DNA from: Lachnospiraceae bacterium
GTDB taxonomy: Bacteria > Bacillota > Clostridia > Lachnospirales > Lachnospiraceae
DNA: 64,000 nt
Direction of reading: 5' to 3'
NCBI GenBank assembly: GCA_902363665.1
Contig: CABJAW010000006.1
Location: forward strand, 1 to 64,000
Shown here: piece by piece, positions 56,077 through 64,000 of the stretch
Layout of the letters: the number at the start of each line of letters is the position of its first letter
Position numbering within the stretch: the stretch's first letter is position 1
Notes under the pieces: generated by a model
Databases searched by the model: none
Seen by the model: only the letters and a program-made list of their open reading frames with translations
Told to the model about the DNA's origin: nothing
Made by a program: the position numbers and the translations under genes

Positions 56077-56114
56077 GAAAAAGCTTCTGCATAGCAGTTT
56101 GCAGGGGCTTTTTT
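56077..56114 (+). terminator. Terminator of the hrcA-dnaJ operon
   Basis: AAAAGC plus CTGCA (56078-56091) pairs with TGCAG plus GCTTTT (56100-56112), with a two-base internal loop, then T6. Confidence 0.8.
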
Positions 56115-56121
56115 GCTGTAA

Positions 56122-56150
56122 TTGACTTCTGTCAGGGGCTATGTTAAACT
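56122..56150 (+). promoter_or_regulatory. Promoter of prmA-rsmE
   Basis: TTGACT, a 17-base spacer and TAAACT directly follow the heat-shock terminator. The two genes thus have their own transcription, separate from CIRCE control. Confidence 0.75.
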
Positions 56151-56282
56151 AAATTGATAAAATGCAGTGGGAAAATTGCAGATGCATGGCTTCCGATGTG
56201 CAGAGTTGGATGCGAGAAACAGGGAAATGTGTGCGTACCACTGGAAATAAGTGAAAGTATAGAAAAAGAAAGGTATGGGGAA

Positions 56283-57236
56283 ATGCGCTGGAATAAATTT
56301 ACCTTAAAGACATTGACAGAGGCAGAAGATATTGTGATCTCCACACTGGCGGATGCCGGAGTGGAGGGCGTTGAGATTGAGGATAAGGTACCGCTTTCCG
56401 AGTCCGACAAGCAGCAGATGTTTGTAGATATCCTTCCGGATGCCCCGGAGGATGACGGAATTGCCTATCTGAGCTTTTATCTGGAGGAGGATGCGGACAA
56501 AGAGGCGATCCTTGCCCGTGTAAACGAGGGACTTGAGGAGCTCCGCAGTTTTATGGATATCGGCGAGGGCACCATCGAGGAAGGCCAGACTGAAGACAAG
56601 GACTGGATCAACAACTGGAAACAGTATTTCCATCAGTTTTATGTCGATGACATTCTGATCATTCCGTCCTGGGAAGAGGTACAGCCGGAGGATGCGGATA
56701 AGATGATCATCCATATCGATCCGGGTACAGCATTCGGTACCGGAATGCATGAGACGACGCAACTTTGCATGCGTCAGCTGAAAAAATATGTGACACCGGA
56801 GACCGAGCTGCTTGATGTCGGTACCGGAAGTGGAATCCTTTCCATCGTAGCGCTGAAACTTGGTGCGAAGCATGCGGTTGGAACAGATCTTGACCCGTGT
56901 GCGATCACGGCAGCAAAGGAAAATCTGGAAGCAAATGAGATCCCGGATGGCAGTATGGATGTCATGATCGGAAACATCATTGATGACAAAGCAGTGCAGG
57001 ATGCAGTCGGCTATGAAAAATATGATATCGTAACGGCGAATATTCTTGCAGATGTGCTCGTTCCGCTGACACCGGTGATCATTCATCAGATGAAAAAGGG
57101 CGGAATCTACATTACTTCCGGTATCATTGATGAGAAGGAAGAGACGGTAGTTGAGGCAGTAAAGGCAGCCGGACTGGAAGTACTGGAAGTAACCCACCAG
57201 AACGACTGGGTATCCGTTACTGCAAGAAAGAATTGA
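56283..57236 (+). CDS. prmA: Ribosomal protein L11 methyltransferase
   Basis: A 317-residue SAM-dependent methyltransferase. The N-terminal L11-recognition domain is followed by the catalytic domain with PGTAFGTGMHETT, SAM motif LDVGTGSG (177-184) and ANILADVLVPL. The start at 56283 follows AAAGG; the frame upstream is open but has no start signal and runs through the promoter. It forms a pair with rsmE 13 bases downstream. Confidence 0.95.
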   Translation: MRWNKFTLKTLTEAEDIVISTLADAGVEGVEIEDKVPLSESDKQQMFVDILPDAPEDDGIAYLSFYLEEDADKEAILARVNEGLEELRSFMDIGEGTIEEGQTEDKDWINNWKQYFHQFYVDDILIIPSWEEVQPEDADKMIIHIDPGTAFGTGMHETTQLCMRQLKKYVTPETELLDVGTGSGILSIVALKLGAKHAVGTDLDPCAITAAKENLEANEIPDGSMDVMIGNIIDDKAVQDAVGYEKYDIVTANILADVLVPLTPVIIHQMKKGGIYITSGIIDEKEETVVEAVKAAGLEVLEVTHQNDWVSVTARKN

Positions 57237-57249
57237 TCGCGGAGGAGCC

Positions 57250-57996
57250 ATGTATCATTTTTTTGTTGCGCCGGAGCAGATCGGCGAAAAGGAGATCTGG
57301 ATTGAGGGCAGTGATGTTAACCATATCCGAAACGTACTTCGGATGACGCCGGGAGAGAAGATCACCGTCAGCAGCGGAGCGGACGGAAAAGAATATTTCT
57401 GTGAGATCCGCAGACTGCAGGAAGATCAAGTCATCGCAGAAATCCTTGAGCAAAAAGAAGCATCCTCGGAGCTTCCATCGAAACTGGCTTTATTTCAGGG
57501 TCTGCCCAAAAGTGACAAGATGGAGCTGATTATTCAAAAGGCGGTGGAACTGGGCGCGTACGAAGTGGTTCCGATGGCGACCCACCGCGCGGTCGTAAAG
57601 CTCGATCAGAAAAAAGAGGAATCCAAACGAAAACGCTGGAATGCGATCGCCGAGAGTGCTGCAAAGCAGTCGAAGCGGACGGTGATACCGGAGGTGACGA
57701 AGGTATTTTCATTCCGTGAGGCGGTTATTTATGCGGTGGAGACGTATGATGTCTGCCTGATCCCATATGAATGCGCAGAGGGGATGGAACAGACCCGTGC
57801 AATTCTTGCAAAAGTGCAGCCGGGGACATCCGTTGCAATCCTGATCGGACCGGAGGGCGGTTTCGAAGAATCAGAGATCGCGTATGCACAGGAAAAAGGT
57901 GTGCACCCGATTACGCTCGGACATCGGATTCTGCGGACGGAGACAGCAGGACTTGCAGTGCTCTCGGCGCTGATGCTGCAGCTGGACCTGGATTGA
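57250..57996 (+). CDS. rsmE: 16S rRNA (uracil1498-N3)-methyltransferase
   Basis: A 248-residue SPOUT methyltransferase. It has an N-terminal PUA-like domain (WIEGSDVNHIRNVLRM) and the trefoil-knot SAM site (LIGPEGGFEESE; TLGHRILRTETA). It methylates U1498 of 16S rRNA. Ribosome site GGAGG. It follows prmA closely, the usual Firmicutes arrangement after dnaJ. Confidence 0.95.
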   Translation: MYHFFVAPEQIGEKEIWIEGSDVNHIRNVLRMTPGEKITVSSGADGKEYFCEIRRLQEDQVIAEILEQKEASSELPSKLALFQGLPKSDKMELIIQKAVELGAYEVVPMATHRAVVKLDQKKEESKRKRWNAIAESAAKQSKRTVIPEVTKVFSFREAVIYAVETYDVCLIPYECAEGMEQTRAILAKVQPGTSVAILIGPEGGFEESEIAYAQEKGVHPITLGHRILRTETAGLAVLSALMLQLDLD

Positions 57997-58022
57997 GTGA
58001 AGCGATAGTAAAGCAGCGGTTT

Positions 58023-58064
58023 GAACGCAGGTCGCGAAGCGGATTGCGAATGTCCGCTTTACAG
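58023..58064 (+). repeat. Dispersed palindromic repeat, copy behind rsmE
   Basis: GAACGCAGGTCGCGAAGCGG followed by ATTGCGAATGTCCGCTTTAC, 27 bases after the rsmE stop. The rest of the 367-base gap to the desulfurase gene (57997-58363) shows no gene. Confidence 0.8.
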
Positions 58065-58363
58065 TTTCATAGTAAGAGATGACACGCAATGTTATGGATT
58101 CCGGATGATAAGCTGTTATATATTTTTGGACGCAAAGAAGCTCTGGCGGTATTCCTGGTAAGAAGAATCAGAAACGGGAAATGCTGCCGGGGCTTTTTTA
58201 TGATCTGAAAGACAGCAAGACGGATCGTGAATCATTATCCATGCGCTGGATTTCCCTGTTGCATTTCATCCCTGTTTCCTGTACAATAAGAGCCGATGTA
58301 TGGAGACGATTCTGCAAAAAAAGGATCGAAATAAAACAGCAGAAAAAAGTGAGGAAACAGAAC

Positions 58364-59563
58364 ATGGAAGCATATCTGGACAATTCCGCGACAACGCGCT
58401 GTCTGGAATCAGTAAAAGATATTGTAGTAAAGACAATGATGGAGGATTATGGAAATCCATCTTCGAAGCATATGAAGGGCGTGGAGGCCGAACATTATCT
58501 CAAAGACGCGAGGGAGATCATTGCGAAGTCTCTGAAGGTAAACGAGAAAGAGATTTATTTTACTTCAGGCGGCACCGAGTCAAACAACTGGGCACTGATC
58601 GGCGGCGCATATGCAAAGCGCCGTGCCGGAAAGCACCTGATCACGACGGCGGTTGAGCATGCGGCAGTGCTGATGCCGATGCAGTTTCTGCAGGAGCAGG
58701 GATATGAGATTACGTTTCTGCCGGTGGATGAAAAAGGCCATATCAGCCTTGAGGATCTGGAGCATGCCATTCGCGAGGATACGATTCTGGTGTCTGTGAT
58801 GATGGTCAATAATGAGATCGGAGCGATTGAGCCGGTCGCGGAGGCAGGAGCGCTGCTCAAAAAGAAGAATCCGGATATTCTGTTCCATGTAGATGCAATC
58901 CAGGCATATGGAAAGCTGCCGATCTATCCGAAAAAGATGAATATCGATCTGCTTTCGGTCAGCGGACATAAGATCCATGGACCGAAGGGTTCCGGTTTTC
59001 TGTATGTGAGCGACAAGGTGCACATCAGACCGCTGATCTACGGAGGCGGACAGCAGAAAGGTATGCGTTCCGGAACGGACAATGTGCCGGGTGCTGCCGG
59101 GCTTGGAGAAGCTGCAAAGCAGACATTTGCACACTTTGAAGAGAGCTATGCGCATTTTCTGGAACTGAAAGAGCGGATGATTGACGGGCTTGAGCAGATC
59201 GGCAGGGAGATGGAGGTACTTCACGCAGGAAAAAAGGAATATCCGGCAGTGATCGTAAATTCGCAGCGCGGAGAAGCAGGTGCACCGCATATCGTGAGTG
59301 CGTCATTTCCGGGGGTACGAAGCGAGGTATTGCTGCATGCGCTGGAGGAGAAGGGGATTTACGTATCGTCCGGCTCTGCGTGCTCTTCGAATAAGAAGCT
59401 TCCGGTGAGCACAGTATTAAAAGAAATCCATATGGAACAGCCGCTGCTGGAATCAACCCTGCGTTTCAGCTTCAGCCGTTTTACAACGGATGAAGAGGTG
59501 GACTATGCGCTTGCAGCGCTGCGGGAACTGCTGCCGGTGCTGCGCAGATATGCAAGACATTGA
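58364..59563 (+). CDS. Cysteine desulfurase (NifS/IscS-like)
   Basis: A 399-residue class V PLP enzyme that takes sulfur from cysteine as a protein persulfide. The PLP lysine is Lys203 (SGHKIHGPKG) and the persulfide cysteine is Cys340 (SSGSACSSNKK). The start MEAYLDNSATT is set by GAGGAA upstream; the open frame before it has no start signal. The thiI gene 178 bases downstream is the expected sulfur acceptor for 4-thiouridine in tRNA, as in the NifZ-ThiI pairs of Firmicutes. Confidence 0.94.
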   Translation: MEAYLDNSATTRCLESVKDIVVKTMMEDYGNPSSKHMKGVEAEHYLKDAREIIAKSLKVNEKEIYFTSGGTESNNWALIGGAYAKRRAGKHLITTAVEHAAVLMPMQFLQEQGYEITFLPVDEKGHISLEDLEHAIREDTILVSVMMVNNEIGAIEPVAEAGALLKKKNPDILFHVDAIQAYGKLPIYPKKMNIDLLSVSGHKIHGPKGSGFLYVSDKVHIRPLIYGGGQQKGMRSGTDNVPGAAGLGEAAKQTFAHFEESYAHFLELKERMIDGLEQIGREMEVLHAGKKEYPAVIVNSQRGEAGAPHIVSASFPGVRSEVLLHALEEKGIYVSSGSACSSNKKLPVSTVLKEIHMEQPLLESTLRFSFSRFTTDEEVDYALAALRELLPVLRRYARH

Positions 59564-59741
59564 TTGATCAGCCGATAATGAGAGCTGAGCGATGAAACCA
59601 GTAAAGCGACCGTTTTGACAGGCCTGTGGGAACAAAAGAAGCGCAAAGAGAGCCGCTGATTTTTTGATCAGAATGGCATGGATCAGAATGCGCGCGCATC
59701 AGGCAGAACAGAAGAACACTGAAAAAGGAAAGGAATTACAC

Positions 59742-60926
59742 ATGTTTAAGACATTTCTGATCAAATATGGAGAGATCGCGATCAAGGGAAAGAACCGCCA
59801 TCTCTTTGAGGACGCGCTTGTGCGCCAGATCCGTCATGCACTGAAAAAGTGTGATGGAACATTTACCGTATATAAGGAGCAGGGCCGCATTTTTGTGAAC
59901 TGTGAAGGAGAATATGATTACGAGGAGACGGTCGGACATCTGCAGCATGTTTTTGGTATCGTCGGAATCTGCCCGGTTATGCAGGCGGAGGATAAGGGAA
60001 TTGAGGCACTTGGAGACGATGTGCTGACTTTTCTGAAAAACGTCTACGATCTGGAGCATCAGACGTTCAAGGTGCATACGCGCCGTGCGAACAAGCGGTA
60101 TCCAATTGAGTCGATGGAAGTAAATGCGATCCTTGGCGAGCGTATCCTGAGAGAGTTTCCGGGATTGAAGGTGGATGTGCATCATCCGGAGATTATGGTT
60201 TATGTGGAGCTTCGTGAGAGCGGAAAGATTTTTATTTACTCAAAGATTATTCCGGGACCGGGCGGAATGCCGGTTGGTACGAACGGAAAAGCAATGCTGC
60301 TGCTCTCCGGCGGAATCGACAGTCCAGTGGCAGGCTACATGATCTGCAAGCGTGGTGTCAAGCTGGATGCAACCTATTTCCATGCGCCGCCTTATACGAG
60401 CGAGCGGGCAAAACAGAAGGTAGTAGACCTGGCAAGAAAGCTGACACCGTATGCCGGACCGATCAATCTTCATGTTGTGAATTTCACGGATATTCAGCTG
60501 TATATTTATGAAAAATGTCCGCATGATGAGTTGACTATTATCATGCGCCGCTATATGATGCGGATCGCAGAGCATTTTGCAAAGGAGACAGGTTCTCTGG
60601 CACTGGTAACCGGTGAGAGTATCGGGCAGGTAGCAAGCCAGACCATGCAGAGCCTGGCTGCGACGAACGCGGTGTGCGAGATGCCGGTATTCCGTCCTCT
60701 GATCGGATTTGACAAGCAGGAGATCATTGATATCTCGGAGAAGATCGATACGTATGAGACATCGATTCTGCCGTATGAGGACTGCTGTACGATCTTTGTG
60801 GCAAAGCATCCGGTAACAAAGCCAAACATTCATATTATCGAGGCGTCTGAGCGAAAGCTGGATGAGAAGATCGACGAGCTGGTAAAAACTGCGATCGAGA
60901 CCACAGAGACCATCTGGGTCGAGTAA
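59742..60926 (+). CDS. thiI: tRNA 4-thiouridine synthase ThiI
   Basis: A 394-residue enzyme. It has an N-terminal ferredoxin-like part, a THUMP domain (about 60-165) that binds tRNA, and a PP-loop adenylation domain (LLLSGGIDSPVAG, SGGIDS at 189-194). The C-terminal rhodanese of E. coli ThiI is absent, as normal in Firmicutes; sulfur must come straight from the desulfurase upstream. The start follows AAAGGAAAGGA. Confidence 0.95.
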   Translation: MFKTFLIKYGEIAIKGKNRHLFEDALVRQIRHALKKCDGTFTVYKEQGRIFVNCEGEYDYEETVGHLQHVFGIVGICPVMQAEDKGIEALGDDVLTFLKNVYDLEHQTFKVHTRRANKRYPIESMEVNAILGERILREFPGLKVDVHHPEIMVYVELRESGKIFIYSKIIPGPGGMPVGTNGKAMLLLSGGIDSPVAGYMICKRGVKLDATYFHAPPYTSERAKQKVVDLARKLTPYAGPINLHVVNFTDIQLYIYEKCPHDELTIIMRRYMMRIAEHFAKETGSLALVTGESIGQVASQTMQSLAATNAVCEMPVFRPLIGFDKQEIIDISEKIDTYETSILPYEDCCTIFVAKHPVTKPNIHIIEASERKLDEKIDELVKTAIETTETIWVE

Positions 60927-60942
60927 AGCTGAATAAAGGCAT

Positions 60943-60973
60943 AAAAAAAGCTGCTGCAGGATTCCTGCAGCAG
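60943..60973. terminator. Terminator between thiI and the HPr-like gene
   Basis: CTGCTGCAGG (60951-60960) pairs with CCTGCAGCAG (60964-60973). On the minus strand it is followed by CTTTTTTT, so it mainly ends the HPr-like transcript; on the plus strand the tail is weak. Confidence 0.8.
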
Positions 60974-61016
60974 TTATAAAATCTGTCAAATCAGATGTGG
61001 TAAATGTTCCGATACA

Positions 61017-61247
61017 TTAGATGATGTACGGAGCAAGAACCGTCATAATCTCATCGATGTTCTCTTCAGCATGGATGTTCAGGTTGATCGGCTTGGACAG
61101 GTCAAGGCTGAAGATACCCATAATGGATTTTGCGTCGATAACGTATCTTCCGGAAACAAGATCGAAGTCATTGTTGAACTTTGTAATATCATTTACGAAA
61201 GATTTTACCTTATCGATGGAGTTTAAAGAGATCTGAACTGTTTTCAT
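61017..61247 (-). CDS. HPr-like phosphocarrier-fold protein lacking the active-site histidine
   Basis: A 76-residue protein with the HPr fold. The region SGRYVIDAKSIMGIFSLDLS (32-51) matches the HPr regulatory serine segment, with Ser41 at the place of Ser46. The N-terminal GxHARPA motif that carries His15 is replaced by SIDKVKSFVNDITKF, so it cannot take phosphate from enzyme I. It could act like Crh, as a regulatory HPr, or have another role. It is a single-gene unit with its own terminator, not beside other PTS genes. Confidence 0.85.
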   Translation of the reverse strand: MKTVQISLNSIDKVKSFVNDITKFNNDFDLVSGRYVIDAKSIMGIFSLDLSKPINLNIHAEENIDEIMTVLAPYII

Positions 61248-61379
61248 TGCTATAATCCTCCCAAATCAGTTTTTTTTGTTACAGCATCATCTTAACGGCT
61301 GAACCGGGAAAAGTCAAGCTGAAAACATACGAAGATAACAGGAATTATTCGTTAATTTGCCGAAAACGGAGGGAAAAGA

Positions 61380-62717
61380 ATGAAAAAGAGAGCAGCACTT
61401 CATAACCTTGGGTGCAAGGTAAATGCATATGAGACAGAAGCCATGCGTCAGCTGCTGGAGGAAGACGGTTATGAGATCGTGCCGTTCGAACCTGGAGCCG
61501 ACGTATACGTGATTAATACGTGCACAGTGACCAATATTGCGGATCGAAAATCAAGGCAGATGTTGCATAAAGCCAGAAAAATGAATCCGGATGCGATCGT
61601 GGTTGCAGCAGGATGCTATGTGGAGACAGCGGACGGAGGCGTGGAAAAAGACCCGGCAATCGACATTATTCTTGGAAATAACCAGAAGAATCAGCTGGTT
61701 TCAGTGATTCGGGATTTTGAACAAAAAAGAGCCGGAAAAAGAGCAGAAGAACCATCCGGTGTGATGACAAAAAAAATTGATATTAATCATACAAAAGAGT
61801 ATGAGAACCTGATTATCGACCGCACGGAAAACCGGACGCGTGCCGATATCAAAGTACAGGACGGCTGTAATCAGTTTTGCACGTACTGTATCATCCCGTT
61901 TGCAAGAGGCAGGGTAAGAAGCCGCGATACGCAGGATGTTCTGCAGGAGGTACGTGCACTTGCAGCAAGCGGATGCCAGGAGATCGTGCTGACCGGTATC
62001 CATTTAAGTTCCTACGGCGTGGATCTGGGCGAAGGTATGGATCTGACGGCATTAATCGAGGCAGTGCATGAGGTGGACGGCATCTCCAGGATCCGCCTTG
62101 GTTCTCTGGAGCCTGGGATTGTGACAGAAAAATTTGCATACACGCTGGCAGAGCTTCCAAAAGTCTGCCCACATTTTCATCTTTCACTGCAGAGCGGCTG
62201 CGATACCGTTCTGAAACGGATGAACCGCCGCTACACATCAGGCGAATTCCGGGAAAAATGTGAGCTTCTGCGGGAGGCATTTACACTTCCGGCGCTCACA
62301 ACCGATGTGATCGTTGGCTTTCCGGGCGAAACGGAGGAAGAGTTTGCAGTGACGGAAGAATTTCTTCGTCAGATCAAATTGTACGAGACACATATTTTCA
62401 AATATTCGAAGCGCCAGGGAACGCGTGCGGCAGTGATGCCGGATCAGGTGGATGAGCAGGTCAAGGCATTTCGCAGCGAGCGGCTGATCGCGCTTGGTGA
62501 GGAAAACCGCCTGGCATTTGAAGAAAGCTGGATGGGACGGGAAGCAGAGATTCTCTTTGAAGAAAAAAATACGATTGCCGGAAAGGAATATTTTACCGGA
62601 TATACGAAAGAATATATAAGAGCCGCAGTTTTGGCGGACCGCGATTATGCAAATGAAACGGTGCGTGGGATTCTGACCGCGGGACCGGCAGCACATATCT
62701 GTACGTTGAAAGAATAA
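61380..62717 (+). CDS. mtaB: tRNA ms2t6A37 methylthiotransferase MtaB
   Basis: A 445-residue radical SAM enzyme. N-terminal cluster cysteines Cys12, Cys48 and Cys79 bind the auxiliary 4Fe-4S cluster; Cys163, Cys167 and Cys170 (CNQFCTYC) bind the SAM cluster. A C-terminal TRAM-like domain follows. The GCKVNAYETEAM motif is that of the MtaB (YqeV) branch rather than MiaB. It adds a methylthio group to t6A37 of tRNAs reading ANN codons. Ribosome site GGAGGG. A MITE inserted seven bases after its stop. Confidence 0.95.
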   Translation: MKKRAALHNLGCKVNAYETEAMRQLLEEDGYEIVPFEPGADVYVINTCTVTNIADRKSRQMLHKARKMNPDAIVVAAGCYVETADGGVEKDPAIDIILGNNQKNQLVSVIRDFEQKRAGKRAEEPSGVMTKKIDINHTKEYENLIIDRTENRTRADIKVQDGCNQFCTYCIIPFARGRVRSRDTQDVLQEVRALAASGCQEIVLTGIHLSSYGVDLGEGMDLTALIEAVHEVDGISRIRLGSLEPGIVTEKFAYTLAELPKVCPHFHLSLQSGCDTVLKRMNRRYTSGEFREKCELLREAFTLPALTTDVIVGFPGETEEEFAVTEEFLRQIKLYETHIFKYSKRQGTRAAVMPDQVDEQVKAFRSERLIALGEENRLAFEESWMGREAEILFEEKNTIAGKEYFTGYTKEYIRAAVLADRDYANETVRGILTAGPAAHICTLKE

Positions 62718-62724
62718 ATTTCTG

Positions 62725-62866
62725 GTAACTGTTCAGAGCCAACCTCCAAAATGCTACGCATTTCGTCGGTGTGGCGTATCCGCCAAATAAAATTTCAAAA
62801 ACAGGCTTAAAAATGCAAGCATTTTCCGCCTGTTTTATGAAATTTTGCTTGGCTCTGAACAGTTAC
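62725..62866. mobile_element. MITE, 142 bp, copy B
   Basis: The 18-bp terminal inverted repeats GTAACTGTTCAGAGCCAA are perfect. A perfect 8-bp target duplication AATTTCTG flanks the element (62717-62724 and 62867-62874). It differs from copy A at almost no position. The interior folds into a long stem around CAGGC/GCCTG. Confidence 0.92.
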
Positions 62867-62922
62867 AATTTCTGAATCGTAACTTGCAAGATGAAAAAAG
62901 GAATGGAATAGTTAATAGAATA

Positions 62923-62951
62923 TTGAAAAATTTCGGTTCTTATATTAGAAT
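62923..62951 (+). promoter_or_regulatory. Promoter of the IreB-ruvX unit
   Basis: TTGAAA, a 17-base spacer and TAGAAT end 37 bases before the start codon. It lies downstream of the MITE, so the insertion has not cut it off. Confidence 0.75.
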
Positions 62952-62988
62952 AGAATGGAAATACAGTTTAGGATAAGGGCGTGAAGAA

Positions 62989-63264
62989 ATGGCAGATATT
63001 AATAACACACAATATTTTACTTTTAACACAGACCCGGAGACCCGCGTGAAAATGGTGCTTGATTTTGTTTACAATGCAATGGCTGAGAAGGGCTATAATC
63101 CGGTAAATCAGATCGTGGGCTATATTATGTCCGGGGATCCGACGTACATTACAAGCTACAAAAATGCACGCAGCATGATTATGAAGGTAGAGCGTGACGA
63201 GCTGGTTGAGGAGCTGCTCAGGGAATATATCAAGAATAAATCCTGGCAGAACGACGGCGAATGA
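62989..63264 (+). CDS. IreB-family regulatory phosphoprotein (DUF965)
   Basis: A 91-residue protein matching the IreB/UPF0297 family along its whole length ([40 protein letters not shown]). In enterococci IreB is phosphorylated on N-terminal threonines by the Ser/Thr kinase IreK and tunes envelope stress resistance; threonines 7 and 11 lie in the equivalent N-terminal part here. Its stop overlaps the ruvX start (ATGA). Confidence 0.93.
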   Translation: MADINNTQYFTFNTDPETRVKMVLDFVYNAMAEKGYNPVNQIVGYIMSGDPTYITSYKNARSMIMKVERDELVEELLREYIKNKSWQNDGE

Positions 63265-63707
63265 TCCGGATCATGGGACTGGATTTCGGTTCGAAAACTG
63301 TGGGGGTGGCTGTGAGTGATCCGCTCGGGATTACAGCACAGGGAATCGAGATTGTCAGACGGACATCGGAGAATAAACTGAGGAAGACGCTTGCAAGAAT
63401 CGAAGCACTGGTGGCAGAGTATCAGGTGACAGAATTCGTGCTGGGACTTCCCAAAAACATGAACAATACGAGTGGGGAACGTGTAGAAAAAACGATGGAG
63501 TTTAAGGCAATGCTCGAACGCAGAACCGGACTTCCGGTACACATGTGGGATGAGCGCCTTACGACAGTAGCTGCGGACCGTACACTGATCGAAGCAGGCG
63601 TGCGCCGTGAAAATCGAAAAGAATATGTAGACATGCTGGCTGCAGTGTATATCCTGCAGGGATATCTTGACAGCCTTGAAAGGAAAAAGAATGACGAAGA
63701 AAATTGA
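63261..63707 (+). CDS. ruvX: Holliday junction resolvase-like protein RuvX (YqgF)
   Basis: A 148-residue RNase H-fold nuclease. Asp8 ([15 protein letters not shown]), the GLPKNMN motif and DERLTT with the acidic residue are present. The family is implicated in 16S rRNA 5'-end maturation and possibly DNA junction processing. It overlaps the gene before it by four bases and the one after by 17. Confidence 0.94.
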   Translation: MIRIMGLDFGSKTVGVAVSDPLGITAQGIEIVRRTSENKLRKTLARIEALVAEYQVTEFVLGLPKNMNNTSGERVEKTMEFKAMLERRTGLPVHMWDERLTTVAADRTLIEAGVRRENRKEYVDMLAAVYILQGYLDSLERKKNDEEN

Positions 63708-63954
63708 GTTTTGCCCGGACGGAGAAACAGAAGCGGTCGGGTTCTTTGTGGTGGAAGAAACCAGGATTGCCGGAGTTTCCTATCTTCTCGTGACGGAATC
63801 AGAAGAGGATGAGGCAGAGGCTTATCTGCTCAAGGATCTCTCTGAAGACGGAGAAGCAGAGGCCAGGTACGTGTTTGTAGAGGATGACGAAGAACTGGAA
63901 GCGGTATCAAAGATATTTGCAGAGCTTTTGGATGATGTGGATCTGGAACTGTGA
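63691..63954 (+). CDS. DUF1292 protein
   Basis: An 87-residue strongly acidic protein (pattern [37 protein letters not shown]) of the DUF1292/YrzB family, always found behind ruvX in Firmicutes. The ATG at 63691 follows AAAGGA and lies inside the end of ruvX. Its function is not known. About 46 bases remain to the window edge. Confidence 0.88.
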   Translation: MTKKIEFCPDGETEAVGFFVVEETRIAGVSYLLVTESEEDEAEAYLLKDLSEDGEAEARYVFVEDDEELEAVSKIFAELLDDVDLEL

Positions 63955-64000
63955 TAAACGGTGAAACATCGGATATTGTAATCAGCTGAGAAGAATATAA

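Overview
The window looks like chromosome of an endospore-forming, monoderm member of the Clostridia, most likely Lachnospiraceae; the genus cannot be fixed from the sequence alone. The grounds are the sporulation genes (spoIIID, gpr, spoIIP), a HrcA/CIRCE-controlled hrcA-grpE-dnaK-dnaJ operon, Firmicutes-type promoters (TTGACA-N17-TATAAT-like) with strong GGAGG ribosome sites, GTG and TTG starts, and the run IreB / RuvX / DUF1292. Most of the window is ordinary housekeeping chromosome, but it carries several repeat families and two TnpB-bearing transposon traces.

Layout. 1-0.8 kb: 3' end of an IS200/IS605-type tnpB with a likely omega-RNA tail. 0.9-5.1 kb: a BspA-like LRR protein, a DUF2201 metallopeptidase-like/VWA protein and a MoxR-type AAA+ ATPase. 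5.4-8.4 kb (minus): aroK-dinB and ilvE. 8.6-10.3 kb: M3 oligoendopeptidase. 10.4-19.4 kb: a carbohydrate/phosphodiester-type uptake locus made of a LacI repressor fused to a solute-binding domain, a HAD phosphatase, a binding protein, an ABC ATPase, a fused double permease, a GDPD phosphodiesterase and an MgtC-like protein; two promoters share one LacI-like operator. 20.2-23.5 kb: copper resistance (CsoR, CopA with a C-terminal CopZ-like domain). 23.7-25.7 kb: intact IS607-family element inserted just before a second dnaK. 27.5-30.5 kb: pdxST and divergent pdxR. 30.7-31.4 kb: ferredoxin and spoIIID. 31.6-32.1 kb: repeat island.

32.1-34.1 kb: thioesterase, hypoxanthine-DNA glycosylase and holA; then rpsT (minus), gpr-spoIIP, lepA, MATE exporter, hemW, a Gfo/Idh oxidoreductase, hisS and purC. 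46.1-50.8 kb (minus): a heterodimeric ABC exporter and a membrane-anchored SGNH hydrolase. 50.9-58 kb: heat-shock operon, prmA and rsmE. 58.3-60.9 kb: cysteine desulfurase and thiI, a tRNA thiolation pair. 61-64 kb: an HPr-like protein, mtaB, an IreB-family protein, ruvX and a DUF1292 protein.

The strongest unusual observations are: (1) a 142-bp MITE present in two nearly identical copies, each with 18-bp terminal inverted repeats starting GTAA and a perfect, different 8-bp target duplication (an IS66-like signature), plus older relatives; (2) a spoIIID gene whose ribosome site lies in the 3' arm of the upstream terminator while a SigE-like promoter inside the same hairpin would yield a message lacking the 5' arm; (3) a copA gene with an in-frame CopZ module behind its own Shine-Dalgarno and a ladder of five in-frame ATGs; (4) a LacI-solute-binding-protein fusion regulator with matching operators. 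No CRISPR array, rRNA or tRNA was seen.
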